A stretch of DNA of 64,000 nucleotides from contig CAXXKC010000003.1 of NCBI GenBank assembly GCA_963674835.2, positions 62,001-126,000 on the forward strand, in the 5' to 3' direction. The notes beneath the pieces are model-generated. The model was not told the DNA's origin, did no database searches, and was given only the letters and a program-made list of their open reading frames with translations. This document shows, one piece after another, positions 52,364-63,143 of this stretch. Positions within the stretch are counted from its first letter, which is position 1. Every line of letters starts with the position of its first letter. This DNA comes from G963674835 sp963674835. GTDB lineage: Bacteria > Planctomycetota > Planctomycetia > Pirellulales > Thermoguttaceae. Made by a program: the position numbers and the translations under genes.

Positions 52364-54370
52364 ATGAGATCAAATGGGGGCATGAGTGCCGTGAGATGTT
52401 TTGTTGCGATTTTGGCTGTGGGTTTCTCGGGTGTCTTGGTTGTGAGTCCGGTTGTCGCGAGTGGTGGAGCGAAGGCGGATCGGGTGGGGGAGGAGGCGTG
52501 TCGGAGGCCGAACGTTGTGCTGTTCCTTGTGGATGACATGGGATGGATGGACTGCGGGGCCTATGGATCGCGGTACTACCAGACGCCGAACATCGACCGT
52601 TTGGCCACGCAGGCGATGCGGTTCACGGATGCTTATGCGCTTCCGCTGTGCTCGCCGACGCGGGCGTCCATCATGACGGGGCAGTACTCTTCGCGGCACC
52701 GGATCACGAGCGCGACGGGGCATCTCCCGCCGGCTCCGGCAGGCGCGTCGCCCTATCCGGAGAAGGTTCCGCCCGCGCGTCCGCTGATTTACGCCAATAG
52801 CAAGCACTACCTGGACCCGAAGTTGGTGACGCTTGCGGAGGTGTTGCGGGATGCCGGCTATCGTACGGGGCATTTTGGAAAATGGCACCTGGGCTTGATG
52901 CCAGAACACTGGCCGGAGAGGCAGGGATTTGAGTGCGTTTTTCACTGCGCTCCGGACCCGGGGCCGCCGAGTTACTTCTCTCCCTACGGTGTGCATGCAG
53001 AAGGTCATCCCACCGGCCAGCACAAGGTGGGCAACATCACCGACGGGCCCGACGGCGAGTACATCGCCGACCGGCTGACCGACGAAGCGTTGAAGTTCAT
53101 CGAGGCGCACCGCACGGAGCCGTTTTATCTGAATTTCTGGCACTACAACGTGCACGGCCCCTGGGGGCACAAGGAGGAGTATACGGCCGAGTTCGCCAAG
53201 AGGGCGGATCCTCGGGGCGAGCAGCGCAACCCAATCATGGCGTCGATGCTGAGGAGCGTGGACGAAAGCCTGGGCCGTGTGCTCGAGAAGCTGGACGAGC
53301 TGGGATTGACGGATAAGACCTTGTTCATCTTCTATTCGGACAACGGCGGGAACACGCACAGCAACACGCCAGACAGTCGCGAGATGCGAACCATCAAGCC
53401 GGGCCATCCGAGATACGCTGCCGTGCAGGACTGGAAGAAATGGGCGGGAACGGAGCCGCCGACGAACAATGCTCCCTTGCGTGAAGGAAAAGGGAGGATT
53501 TATGAGGGGGGCCAACGGGTGCCGTTGATGGTCCGGTGGCCGGGGAAGGTCCAGCAGGGTACGACGAGCCATGCGGTGGTCGGCGCCATCGACCTGTATC
53601 CGACGATTCTCGACGCGCTGTGCTTGGAGAAGCCCAAGCGCCAGGTGATCGACGGGGTTTCCTTTCTTCCGGTTCTGACCCAAACCGGCGAACTGAAGCG
53701 GACGGCCTACTTCACGTGGTTTCCGCACTTGATCCCGGCGGTTTCGGTGCGGCAGGGGGACTGGAAACTCATTCGGCGGTTCGAGCCGCATCCGGACTAC
53801 CCCGAGGTGCGAGAACTGTACAACCTGAAGGAAGACATCGGCGAGACGAACAACCTGGCCAAGAAGATGCCGGAAAAGGTGAGATCGCTCGATGCATTGA
53901 TCGACGGCTTCATTAAGGAGACCGGGGCACTGGCGCCCAAGCGGAATCCAGACTATGTCAAGCCGGACCCGTCGGCGGGGCTGGTGCCGAAGATGTGCAA
54001 GATGCCGGTGGTCGACGGGGCTTTGCGCGTCGAGGCGGATGGGCGCACGCCGTTTTTGGGCACAGCGCAGGTAAGACATGCCGGCCCGATGACGCTGAAG
54101 CTTCGCGCCCGTAGCAAGGTCGGCGGGAAAGGCAAGGTCCAGTGGAAGACGACCGAGCAAGAAGGATTTCCGGCGAAAGGCCAAGTGGTCGAGTTCGCGC
54201 TGCCCGGTGGGGAGGCTTGGCAGGACGTGACGGTCGATTTGCCCATCGAAGGCACAACGGGCATCGTGCGTCTGTACCTGCCGGCAGTCGAGGCGCCGGT
54301 TGAGGTCCAGTTGATCGAATACCGCGCGGGAGATGGCGGCCGGCCGATCCATGCGTGGGACTTCCGGTAG
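52364..54370 (+). CDS. Secreted type-I sulfatase with C-terminal beta module
   Basis: 668 residues with a signal peptide (CFVAILAVGFSGVLVVSPVVASG). The active-site motif C-S-P-T-R (C96) is the formylglycine site, requiring the anaerobic or FGE maturase. NVVLFLVDDMG (D57, D58) gives calcium ligands, and FYSDNGG supplies the next metal site. The core ends near residue 510. The final 150 residues form an extra beta-sandwich-like region (TPFLGTAQVRHAGPMTLKLR), which might bind substrate. Type-I sulfatases desulfate algal polysaccharides or glycosaminoglycans, and they are very numerous in marine planctomycetes. Confidence 0.9.
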   Translation: MRSNGGMSAVRCFVAILAVGFSGVLVVSPVVASGGAKADRVGEEACRRPNVVLFLVDDMGWMDCGAYGSRYYQTPNIDRLATQAMRFTDAYALPLCSPTRASIMTGQYSSRHRITSATGHLPPAPAGASPYPEKVPPARPLIYANSKHYLDPKLVTLAEVLRDAGYRTGHFGKWHLGLMPEHWPERQGFECVFHCAPDPGPPSYFSPYGVHAEGHPTGQHKVGNITDGPDGEYIADRLTDEALKFIEAHRTEPFYLNFWHYNVHGPWGHKEEYTAEFAKRADPRGEQRNPIMASMLRSVDESLGRVLEKLDELGLTDKTLFIFYSDNGGNTHSNTPDSREMRTIKPGHPRYAAVQDWKKWAGTEPPTNNAPLREGKGRIYEGGQRVPLMVRWPGKVQQGTTSHAVVGAIDLYPTILDALCLEKPKRQVIDGVSFLPVLTQTGELKRTAYFTWFPHLIPAVSVRQGDWKLIRRFEPHPDYPEVRELYNLKEDIGETNNLAKKMPEKVRSLDALIDGFIKETGALAPKRNPDYVKPDPSAGLVPKMCKMPVVDGALRVEADGRTPFLGTAQVRHAGPMTLKLRARSKVGGKGKVQWKTTEQEGFPAKGQVVEFALPGGEAWQDVTVDLPIEGTTGIVRLYLPAVEAPVEVQLIEYRAGDGGRPIHAWDFR

Positions 54371-54989
54371 TAGCGATGCCCTTGGGCATCCGGGCGTTGT
54401 CTGAAGCCCGTCTCGGGTTGCACTTCCCGATTCGATGTGGGCCGGGATTCTCAGACGGCGCCCGTGTGGACTGTCGTTCACCGTAAGAGGGAGCGACTGG
54501 CCCCGTTCTTGTGCCGATCGCTCTAACTGTCGCCCGGAGCACGACTTCCTGCAACGAGGACGTTGTGCATCTCGTTGCCGGGACGCATGCGATCGGCAGA
54601 TGTCACGCTTGCGGCCAGGGAAGTTGCTGCGTTGTGTTGAGATAGCCCGAGGGGGCAGTGTGACACTGACGAGCCGTTTTCGTCCCTAGGGAATATAGGG
54701 AGACCGTGTCGGCAGGATGCCGCCCCCTCGGCAAAAGGGACCCTTCCGGTCCGAGCTGGGTACTGCCGGAAACGTGCATTCGCACGGGCGGGACTCGATG
54801 GGGCTTGTGCGAGTCGCACGCAAATGTCGTGCTGCCGGCGGCGTGTCTCCTCGGTTCCGGAGGCGGCTGGCACGCTGGATGATCGCGTGAGGAGTCCGCT
54901 GCTGGAGTTCGGCTGTGGCGATCCAACGGTAGACAGAAACGGAGAAGGAGCGGAAGAGGCCAAGCCCTGTTCCTCATCGAGAAACGCTC
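54371..54989. other. Intergenic stretch with no recognised gene
   Basis: 619 bases between the sulfatase and the giant surface protein. Some short frames exist on both strands but none shows coding character. It probably contains the promoter of the giant-protein cluster, but no clear promoter could be picked. Confidence 0.5.
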
Positions 54990-57900
54990 ATGCGCAACTT
55001 GAAATCACAGTTCTGTCGTTTCCTTTGGCCCTGGTCCTCAAAGCGCACAGCCGGTAGGCGGCGGGCGACACATCTGCCCCATCGCCAAATGACGCACCTG
55101 GCTCATCGACGCCTGATTCATGAGCCGCTCGAATCGCGAATGCTGCTATCTGTTTCGCCGACCATGATCGACCTGGACTCGGCCAGCGGCTCCAACCCAG
55201 GCTACTTCACGCAAATCGCCGAGGTCTGCTATTTCACGGCCGAGAGCAGCGACTACGGGCGCGAACTCTGGGCCACCGACGGCACGGAAGCGGGCACGCA
55301 CCTGGTCAAGGATATCAACACCGGCACCGATTCATCGAATCCGTCGGAGTTGACCGAGTTCAATGGGAAGCTCTACTTCGTCGCTGACGACGGTGAAAAC
55401 GGTGTGGAACTATGGGTGAGCGACGGCACCGAGTCGGGCACGGTGATGGTCAAGGATATCTATGCCGGCGAGGCGCTCAGTTCCTCTCCGTCCGGCCTGG
55501 TCGTCGTCAACGGAGCGCTGTATTTCAGCGCCGAGGATGCCGACCATGGTGTGGAACTCTGGACGAGCGACGGTACGGAAGCGGGAACCGTTCTGGTCAA
55601 AGACATTTACACGGGCACGGTTACCGACGGCGTCGCCCCCAACTCTTCCAATCCTCTGGGGTTGACTGACGTCAACGGTACGCTCTTCTTTGTTGCCGAT
55701 GACGGCGAGCACGGCTACGAATTGTGGACCTCCGACGGCACCGAGGACGGTACCGTGTTGGTGGCCGACATCAATCCCGATGGAAGTGCGTTCGATGGCG
55801 ACGGCGTCTCGCTCCTGGCCGTGGACGGTACGCTCTTCTTTGTTGCCACTGACGGCGAGCATGGCTACGAATTGTGGACCTCCGACGGCACCGAGTCGGG
55901 GACAACGATGGTCCAAGACATCTATTCCGGAAGCGACAGCGCCTTTTCCGTGGGCGACGTGCAGCTTATCGAGATGGACGGCATCCTATACTTCGCGGCC
56001 GACAATGGCGAAAACGGGGACGAACTGTGGAGATCGGACGGCACGAGCAGCGGCACCTATCTGCTGAAGGACATCAACGAGGGGAGCGAAGGCGATCTCT
56101 CCGAGTACACAGGATTCACGGTCGTCGGCGACGTTCTGTATTTCTCGGCAGATGACGGGACACACGGGAAAGAACTGTGGAAGACCGACGGCACCGCTTC
56201 CGGCACCGTCCTGGTCGACGACATCAACGCGGATGGAGCTGATTCCTATCCGTACTACATGGTGGCCGTAGACGGGCTGCTCTACTTCTCGGCCTACTCT
56301 GCCGACTCCGGACGCGAGTTGTGGAAGAGCGACGGAACGGCCGCGGGAACCGTGCTCGTCGACGACACGGCCACCGGTACCGACAGCGCCGGCCCCAGCG
56401 ACCTGACGGTCGTCAACGAGCATCTTGTCTTTTCGGCAACCATCGACAGCGGATACGAGTTGTGCTCGCTGGCACTCAACGAGGTGGTCATCGAGAGTGC
56501 CCGCCTGAGCATCTGGATCGATGGCGAGGAAGTCGAGATCGACGACGAGATCGGCGTCTACAGCGACAGTGTGACCGCCACCATCTACACGCCTGCAGAC
56601 GGTGAAGAGGGCCAGCTGCTCTTTGAAAGCGATACCGGTACGACGATCGGCGCTTTCTTCGACATCTGGCGGACCGCCGCGGGCAACGCGGGTGACAATG
56701 CCGAAGCGACGTTCGACGGCCACACGTTGATGGGCTACGCGGCCGACTCGAGCTATGCCGTTCAGATGTTCGTCAACGGCGAGGTCTGCACCGACTTCGA
56801 GGACTACGTCATCCAGAACGGTGACGAGATCATCCTGGTCTATACCGACAATCCCGTCGTATCGATCCAAACGAACTACGGTTCCATCGTCATCGAACTG
56901 TTCGAGGAAGAAACGCCCATCACGGTCGAGAACTTCCTGGACTACGTGAACGACGGCGACTACATCAACTCGATCTTCCACCGGTCCGATCCCGATTTCG
57001 TCATCCAAGGCGGCGGGTACACCACCGACTCGTCCACCTTCTCCGACGTCTCCCAGTTCACCGAAATCACGGATCACGGTGAGATCGAGAACGAATCCCT
57101 GCTCTCCAACGCATATGGCACGGTGGCCATGGCTCGGACTTCCGATTACGACAGCGCCACGAGCCAGTTCTACGTCAACCTGACCGACAATTCCTTCCTC
57201 GATCCGAGCTCCTCGACCGCCCGCGATGGGTACACGGTCTTCGGCCGCGTTCTGGATATGACCACGGTCGAAACCATCGCGGCGTTGCCGGTCGACAGTA
57301 CGAACGCCTCGCCATTCGGCGAACTCCCATACAGCAGCTCCAACGAGTTGGTGGTCGTCGAGTCGGTCGAAGGCATGGGCGAAATCACAGGGTACGCGTT
57401 CTACGACGCCGACGGTGACGGGATCTTCGACACTGACGAGGTGGGGATGGAAGGCGCGACCGTCTTCATCGACGCCAACGGTAACGGTGAGTTCGACGAC
57501 GGTGAGACGTGGGCGACGACCGACTCCGACGGCATGTACCTTCTGCTGGCCGAGCCGGGGGACTATGCCGTGTGCGCCATAGTCAGCTCGGACAACGCGA
57601 GCACCACGGGAAGTGTTACGGCGAGTGTGGAGATGGGCGTCGCGACGAGCGATGTGAATCTCGGCGAGCTCAGTCTGTCGGCTCCGGTGGGCACCGCCGA
57701 CACCTACACGATGGATGAGGACGATTCACTCACCGTCGGCGAGGAGGACGGCGTGCTGGCGAACGACACCGACCCGGACGGCGATGATATGACCGTCACG
57801 CTGGCCGACGGACCGGAGCATGGAACCGTCTCGCTCAGCAGCAACGGTTCGTTCACCTATGAACCGTACGATGATTTTGCCGGCACCGACACCTTCACCT

Positions 57901-60900
57901 ACACAATCTCCGATGGCACCCATACCTCGGGCGCAACGACCGTCACGATCAACGTCGCGAACCTATCGGACGCGCCGGTCGCGGAAGACGACGCATTTGA
58001 CGCGATAAGCAACGGTGCGGCGTATGCGTTGGACGTGCTGGACAACGACTCCGATCCCGACGCGTCGGATACGCTCACCATCGTCTCTGTCACACAGGGT
58101 TCCAACGGCGGCATCGTCTCCTTGACCAACGAGGGGATTCTCTATGCGCCGGAGGAGGGTTTTTCAGGCACGGAGACGTTCAGCTACACGATCCAGGATG
58201 GAGATGGCACTGAGGCCACGGCCACGGTCACGGTCACGGTTGCGGAAGGCAGCAGCGGCAGCGGCACGGAAACAGGAACCGGCAGCCTGTCGGGCTACGT
58301 CTACATCGATGCCGATGGCGACAGCGTGCTGGACAGCAGCGAACTGGGGCTGCCCGGCGTGCTGGTTACGCTAACCGGCACGAGCAACGCCGGCACCTCG
58401 ATCTCCAAGGCACGCCTGACCGACAGCACTGGGTATTACTCGTTCGACGACTTGCCAGCCGGAACGTACGTTTTGACCGAGAGCCAGCCTGAGATCATGC
58501 TCGACGGCGACAACTCGACGTCTATCGTGGACGCCATCTTCAGCGACGACACACTATCGGAGATCCTCCTCAGCGACGGGGATTCGTTTGAAGACAACAA
58601 TTTCGGCGAGGGGCAGATCCGTTCGGGATACGTCACGGTTCGGATGTTCTTCGCGTCGACGTCTCTGCAGGAGTATCTCCGTACCTTGATGGCTTATGGT
58701 GAGGAGTGCGCCGGGAACGCCGACCTGGCAGACGCGATCCGCGAAGGTACGACCGAGTATGGCGAGGACTCCGAGCCTGGGGAAGTGGTCGACGACAATA
58801 CGGCTCCGGTGAGCACGGACGACGAATACACCATCGACGAAGATACGACTCTGTCGGTCGATGCAGACGGCGGCCTGCTGGCCAACGATACGGATGCCGA
58901 TGCGGATACGCTCACCGTCGCGCTCGTCAGCGGCCCGGCCAATGGCAAGCTTTCCTTTGGAAGCGACGGGGCTTTCACCTACGTGCCCGACGCGAACTTT
59001 GCAGGCACGGACACGTTCACTTACGTGGCCTACGACGGGACGGCGATTTCCGATCCTGTTACGGTGACGATTGCCGTCGAAAACGTCAACGACACGCCGG
59101 TTGCCACCGAGGATGACTATTCGGTCGACGAGAACACCACCTTGGCGATCGACGCTGCGGACGGCGTACTCAAGAACGACAGCGACATCGACGGCGATAG
59201 TCTCTCGGCCGTGCTCGTCAGCGGGCCGGCGTATGGGGATCTGGACCTCACCAGCACGGGATCGTTCGAGTACAAGCCCAACGTCAACTTCGCGGGCACG
59301 GATTCGTTCACCTACTATGCGACGGATGGTTCGCTTGTGACGGGCACCGTGACCGTGACGATCACCGTCGAAGAGGGTGAGGATGTGCCGATCACGACCG
59401 AAGACGCATATACGATCGATGAAGATACGCTGCTCAGCGTGGACGCCGAGGCCGGAGTGCTGGCCAACGACACGGATGACGACGGCGATACGTTGAGGGC
59501 GGTCGTCTATGCCGCGCCCGAACATGGCGACCTGACTTTGAACGACAACGGTTCATTCGACTACACGCCCGCAGAGAACTACTACGGCACCGATACGTTC
59601 ACTTACTACGCCACCGATGAACTGTTCGAATCGTCGCTTACCACGGTGACGATCGAGGTCAAGCCGGTCAACGACGCTCCGGTCGGCGAAACGGATGCCT
59701 ACACCACGACGCCGAACACCCAGTTGGACGTCGCCGCCGAAGATGGCGTGCTCAATAACGACGACGACGTCGAGGGCGATCCGCTCACCGCATCGTTGGT
59801 CACCACCGTCGAGCACGGCACCCTCTCGCTGGAGAACGACGGCTCGTTCACCTATATCCCGGCACTGGACTACCACGGCATCGACACCTTCACCTACAAG
59901 ATCAACGACGGCTCTCTCGATTCCCAGGAAATCACGGTCAACATTCACGTGAACACGCCGGCCGACGCGGAGGACGACAGCTATGAGGTCGACGAGGACG
60001 GCGTCCTGGAAATCGATGCTGCCGGCGGCTTGCTGGCCAACGACGACGATCTCGACGAAGACACATTGACCGTCGTTGTCGTCACCGGGCCGGAGCACGG
60101 GACGCTGGAATATGCCGAGGACGGATCGTTCGAGTATACGCCGGCTGTGGATTTCTACGGCACCGACACGTTTACCTACACAGCCAAAGACGGTTACCTC
60201 AATCCTTCGGAAGCCACGGTGACCATCACCGTTCGGCCGATGAACGATGCTCCGGAGGGCGAAGCGGATGCGTACTCGGTCGACGAGGACAACAAGTTGA
60301 CGGTGGACGCCGACGAAGGCGTGTTGGACAACGACGGCGATGTCGACGGCGATGCCCTGAAGGCCATCCTCAGCACCGGTCCGGAGCATGGAACGCTCAC
60401 CCTTGAGAACGACGGTTCGTTCACCTACGAGCCCTACGCCGACTTCAACGGCGTCGACACCTTCACTTATTATGTCAGCGACGACCAACTCACGTCGGCC
60501 GACATCACCGTGACCATCACGGTTCAGGCGGTCAACGACGCTCCGATCGCCGATGCGGACGAATACACGATCGATGAGGACAACAAGCTGATCGTGGACG
60601 CCAGCGAAGGCGTGCTGGACAACGATGAGGACACGGAAGGCGACAGCCTCACGGCGGTGCTCGCCAACGGTCCGGAACACGGAACACTCAAACTGGAGGA
60701 CGATGGCTCCTTCACCTACGAACCCTACGAGGACTTCAACGGCTCGGACAGCTTCACCTACTATGCGGCCGACGCCGAACTCAACTCGGCGGAGACAACC
60801 GTCACGATCACCGTGGGCGCGGTCAACGACCTGCCTGTGGCTACGACGGACGCGGTGACGCTCGAAACGGTCACGGCCACGGATATCGACGTGCTGGCCA

Positions 60901-63095
60901 ACGACACCGACGCCGATACCGGCGACACGATCACGATCGAAGCGTTCGACTCGACCAGCCAGCAGGGCGCCACGATCACGCTGAACGCGGACAATACGCT
61001 CCACTACGATCCGACCACTTCCACGTCGTTGAGCGACGGAACCGCGACTACGGACAGCTTCAGCTATACGATCACCGACGGCAACAGCGGGGTCTCGGTG
61101 ACGGGAACGGTAACGGTCACCATCTCTCTGGACAGCGCGGGTACGACCTACATTGTACTCAACGGCGACTCGATCAGCGTGAGCGGCGGCGGCGCCACGG
61201 TTGACGGCACGACGGTGACCATCACTGCGGCCCGCACGTATAGCATCAGTGGCACGCTGAACGATGGCCAGATCATCGTAGACACCGATGACGACGAAGA
61301 GGTGACGCTCATTCTGAATGGTGCGGACATCACTTGTTCCGACAGCGCGCCGATCTATATCGTCAATGCGTCGGACGCGGTAATCGTCTTGGCGGACGAT
61401 ACGGAGAACTACGTTACCGACGGCGATACCTATACCTTCGAGGCCGGCATGGACGAGCCCGATGCGGCCATCTTCAGCAACGACGACCTGGTAATCGAAG
61501 GCAACGGTTCGCTGACCGTCGACGCCAACTACAAGAACGGCATCTCCACCTCGGATGATCTCGACATCAATGGCGGCACCATCACCGTGACGGCCGTCAA
61601 TCACGGAATCCGAGGCAAGGATTCCGTAGTCATCCTCGATGGCAGCATCACCGTCACGGCGGGCGGCGACGGCATCCAGTCGGACAACGACCAGGATGCG
61701 ACCAAGGGGTATGTGACGATTGAGGGTGGGACTCTCGACATCACGGCCACCTCGGATGGAATCCAGGCGGAGACAACTCTCACTATCAGCGGCGGCGACG
61801 TTGCCGTGTCGGCCGGAAGCAAGGGGCTCAAGGCCGGCGTGGGCGTGGCGATCGAGTCCGCCACGGTCGACAGCGTCGTGGTCGACGTGGATTCGACGGA
61901 TGATGCCATCCATACCGATGGCACGGTCACCATTGACGGCGGCACCATCACGCTGGCTACGGGCGACGACGCGATCCGCGCCGATGTTTCGGTGACGATC
62001 ACGGGCGGAGACGTCGTCATTACGGAGTCTGCCGAGGGCATCGAGAGTGCAACCATTACGATCGATGACGGAACGATCTGCATTGTCTCAAGCGGCAACG
62101 GCATCAGCGGATCGAGCGAGGACGGCTCCTCGGCGGTCGTAACGATCAACGGCGGCACGCTGACGATCACTGCGGGGACGGACGGCATTCAGTCCGAAGC
62201 GCAAGCCCTCATCAGCGGTGGCACGATCAGCATCACTTCGGGCGGTGGCAGCAGCGCGTCGTTGAGTTCGGATACCAGCGCCAAGGCCATCAAGGCCGAC
62301 GGCGATATCACCGTGACAGGCGGAACAATCACGATCAACTCGGCCGACGACGCGATCCACTCGGACGATACCGTGACAATCAGCGGCGGGGATATCACCA
62401 TCAGCTCCGGCGACGACGGCATCCATGCTGAGAGCAGCATCACGATCAACGGCGGGGAGATCGACATCACAAAGTCCTATGAGGGGATCGAGAGCACTGT
62501 GGTCACGATCAACGGCGGGACGATCCATCTGGTCAGCAGCGACGACGGCATCAATATCGCCGGCGGCATCGACGGCTCGGGCAACGAGTTCAGCGCCAAC
62601 CCCAACGCCTGGTTCGAATTGACCAATGGATACGTCTTCATCAATGCCCAGGGCGATGGGTGCGACTCGAACGGCTCGGTATACATGAGCGGAGGAACGC
62701 TCATCATCAACGGGCCCACAGGCAATATGAACGGCGCGCTGGACTACAACGGGACCTTCGAGATAACGGGCGGATATCTCCTGGCCGTTGGCAGTGCCGG
62801 AATGGCCGAATCAACGAGTGCGTCCTCCACGCAGGAGACGCTGGCCTTCTCGTATGGATCGACGCAGTCGGCCGGTGTCATGATTCATATCGAAACGGAA
62901 TCGGGGCAGGAGATCCTCACTTTTGTGCCCGTGAAGACCTACCAGTCCGTCGTGTTGAGCTCGCCGGATCTGGTGGTGGGCACGACGTACTACGTGTACT
63001 CCGGTGGGAGCTGCAGCGGCACGGAGATCGACGGGCTGTACTCCGGCGGAACGTACACAGCCGGCACCGAGCTTGGCAGCATCAAGCTCTCGTAG
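54990..63095 (+). CDS. Giant multidomain surface protein (2701 residues)
   Basis: The N-terminal 55 residues are basic and end in LESRMLLS, the planctomycete-type leader seen on large surface proteins. About residues 80-455 are repeats of the form 'ELW-TDGT-x-GT'. A cyclophilin-type peptidyl-prolyl isomerase domain follows (about 624-794: TNYGSIVIELFEEETPITVENF, FHRSDPDFVIQGGGY). Then come an SdrD-B-like domain, two cadherin-like repeats, a second SdrD-B-like domain (about 1096-1210), and eight more tandem-95/cadherin repeats (about 1270-2045; repeated ANDTD, HGTLSL and SFTYEP). The last 650 residues are a Gly- and Ser-rich beta-helix of the Cthe_2159 carbohydrate-binding type. It is probably displayed at the surface and binds glycans; the reason for the isomerase domain is unknown. 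Confidence 0.85.
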   Translation: MRNLKSQFCRFLWPWSSKRTAGRRRATHLPHRQMTHLAHRRLIHEPLESRMLLSVSPTMIDLDSASGSNPGYFTQIAEVCYFTAESSDYGRELWATDGTEAGTHLVKDINTGTDSSNPSELTEFNGKLYFVADDGENGVELWVSDGTESGTVMVKDIYAGEALSSSPSGLVVVNGALYFSAEDADHGVELWTSDGTEAGTVLVKDIYTGTVTDGVAPNSSNPLGLTDVNGTLFFVADDGEHGYELWTSDGTEDGTVLVADINPDGSAFDGDGVSLLAVDGTLFFVATDGEHGYELWTSDGTESGTTMVQDIYSGSDSAFSVGDVQLIEMDGILYFAADNGENGDELWRSDGTSSGTYLLKDINEGSEGDLSEYTGFTVVGDVLYFSADDGTHGKELWKTDGTASGTVLVDDINADGADSYPYYMVAVDGLLYFSAYSADSGRELWKSDGTAAGTVLVDDTATGTDSAGPSDLTVVNEHLVFSATIDSGYELCSLALNEVVIESARLSIWIDGEEVEIDDEIGVYSDSVTATIYTPADGEEGQLLFESDTGTTIGAFFDIWRTAAGNAGDNAEATFDGHTLMGYAADSSYAVQMFVNGEVCTDFEDYVIQNGDEIILVYTDNPVVSIQTNYGSIVIELFEEETPITVENFLDYVNDGDYINSIFHRSDPDFVIQGGGYTTDSSTFSDVSQFTEITDHGEIENESLLSNAYGTVAMARTSDYDSATSQFYVNLTDNSFLDPSSSTARDGYTVFGRVLDMTTVETIAALPVDSTNASPFGELPYSSSNELVVVESVEGMGEITGYAFYDADGDGIFDTDEVGMEGATVFIDANGNGEFDDGETWATTDSDGMYLLLAEPGDYAVCAIVSSDNASTTGSVTASVEMGVATSDVNLGELSLSAPVGTADTYTMDEDDSLTVGEEDGVLANDTDPDGDDMTVTLADGPEHGTVSLSSNGSFTYEPYDDFAGTDTFTYTISDGTHTSGATTVTINVANLSDAPVAEDDAFDAISNGAAYALDVLDNDSDPDASDTLTIVSVTQGSNGGIVSLTNEGILYAPEEGFSGTETFSYTIQDGDGTEATATVTVTVAEGSSGSGTETGTGSLSGYVYIDADGDSVLDSSELGLPGVLVTLTGTSNAGTSISKARLTDSTGYYSFDDLPAGTYVLTESQPEIMLDGDNSTSIVDAIFSDDTLSEILLSDGDSFEDNNFGEGQIRSGYVTVRMFFASTSLQEYLRTLMAYGEECAGNADLADAIREGTTEYGEDSEPGEVVDDNTAPVSTDDEYTIDEDTTLSVDADGGLLANDTDADADTLTVALVSGPANGKLSFGSDGAFTYVPDANFAGTDTFTYVAYDGTAISDPVTVTIAVENVNDTPVATEDDYSVDENTTLAIDAADGVLKNDSDIDGDSLSAVLVSGPAYGDLDLTSTGSFEYKPNVNFAGTDSFTYYATDGSLVTGTVTVTITVEEGEDVPITTEDAYTIDEDTLLSVDAEAGVLANDTDDDGDTLRAVVYAAPEHGDLTLNDNGSFDYTPAENYYGTDTFTYYATDELFESSLTTVTIEVKPVNDAPVGETDAYTTTPNTQLDVAAEDGVLNNDDDVEGDPLTASLVTTVEHGTLSLENDGSFTYIPALDYHGIDTFTYKINDGSLDSQEITVNIHVNTPADAEDDSYEVDEDGVLEIDAAGGLLANDDDLDEDTLTVVVVTGPEHGTLEYAEDGSFEYTPAVDFYGTDTFTYTAKDGYLNPSEATVTITVRPMNDAPEGEADAYSVDEDNKLTVDADEGVLDNDGDVDGDALKAILSTGPEHGTLTLENDGSFTYEPYADFNGVDTFTYYVSDDQLTSADITVTITVQAVNDAPIADADEYTIDEDNKLIVDASEGVLDNDEDTEGDSLTAVLANGPEHGTLKLEDDGSFTYEPYEDFNGSDSFTYYAADAELNSAETTVTITVGAVNDLPVATTDAVTLETVTATDIDVLANDTDADTGDTITIEAFDSTSQQGATITLNADNTLHYDPTTSTSLSDGTATTDSFSYTITDGNSGVSVTGTVTVTISLDSAGTTYIVLNGDSISVSGGGATVDGTTVTITAARTYSISGTLNDGQIIVDTDDDEEVTLILNGADITCSDSAPIYIVNASDAVIVLADDTENYVTDGDTYTFEAGMDEPDAAIFSNDDLVIEGNGSLTVDANYKNGISTSDDLDINGGTITVTAVNHGIRGKDSVVILDGSITVTAGGDGIQSDNDQDATKGYVTIEGGTLDITATSDGIQAETTLTISGGDVAVSAGSKGLKAGVGVAIESATVDSVVVDVDSTDDAIHTDGTVTIDGGTITLATGDDAIRADVSVTITGGDVVITESAEGIESATITIDDGTICIVSSGNGISGSSEDGSSAVVTINGGTLTITAGTDGIQSEAQALISGGTISITSGGGSSASLSSDTSAKAIKADGDITVTGGTITINSADDAIHSDDTVTISGGDITISSGDDGIHAESSITINGGEIDITKSYEGIESTVVTINGGTIHLVSSDDGINIAGGIDGSGNEFSANPNAWFELTNGYVFINAQGDGCDSNGSVYMSGGTLIINGPTGNMNGALDYNGTFEITGGYLLAVGSAGMAESTSASSTQETLAFSYGSTQSAGVMIHIETESGQEILTFVPVKTYQSVVLSSPDLVVGTTYYVYSGGSCSGTEIDGLYSGGTYTAGTELGSIKLS

Positions 63096-63143
63096 TCTGC
63101 ATCGACCCGCCAGGCACAGGGAAGTGCGGGGAGACACCTTGTG

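Noticed and set aside
52370..54481. A 700-codon minus-strand frame opposite the sulfatase
   Set aside because: The plus strand carries the sulfatase motifs (CSPTR, VDDMG). The antisense protein is Arg/His-rich with no domain.
58797..60830. Repeated sequence that could be mistaken for a CRISPR or satellite array
   Set aside because: The repeats are in-frame protein repeats of about 95 codons, diverged at DNA level, with no short spacers.
59553..61913. A 786-codon minus-strand frame within the giant protein
   Set aside because: It mirrors the repeated cadherin-like segments and has no independent start signal or motif.
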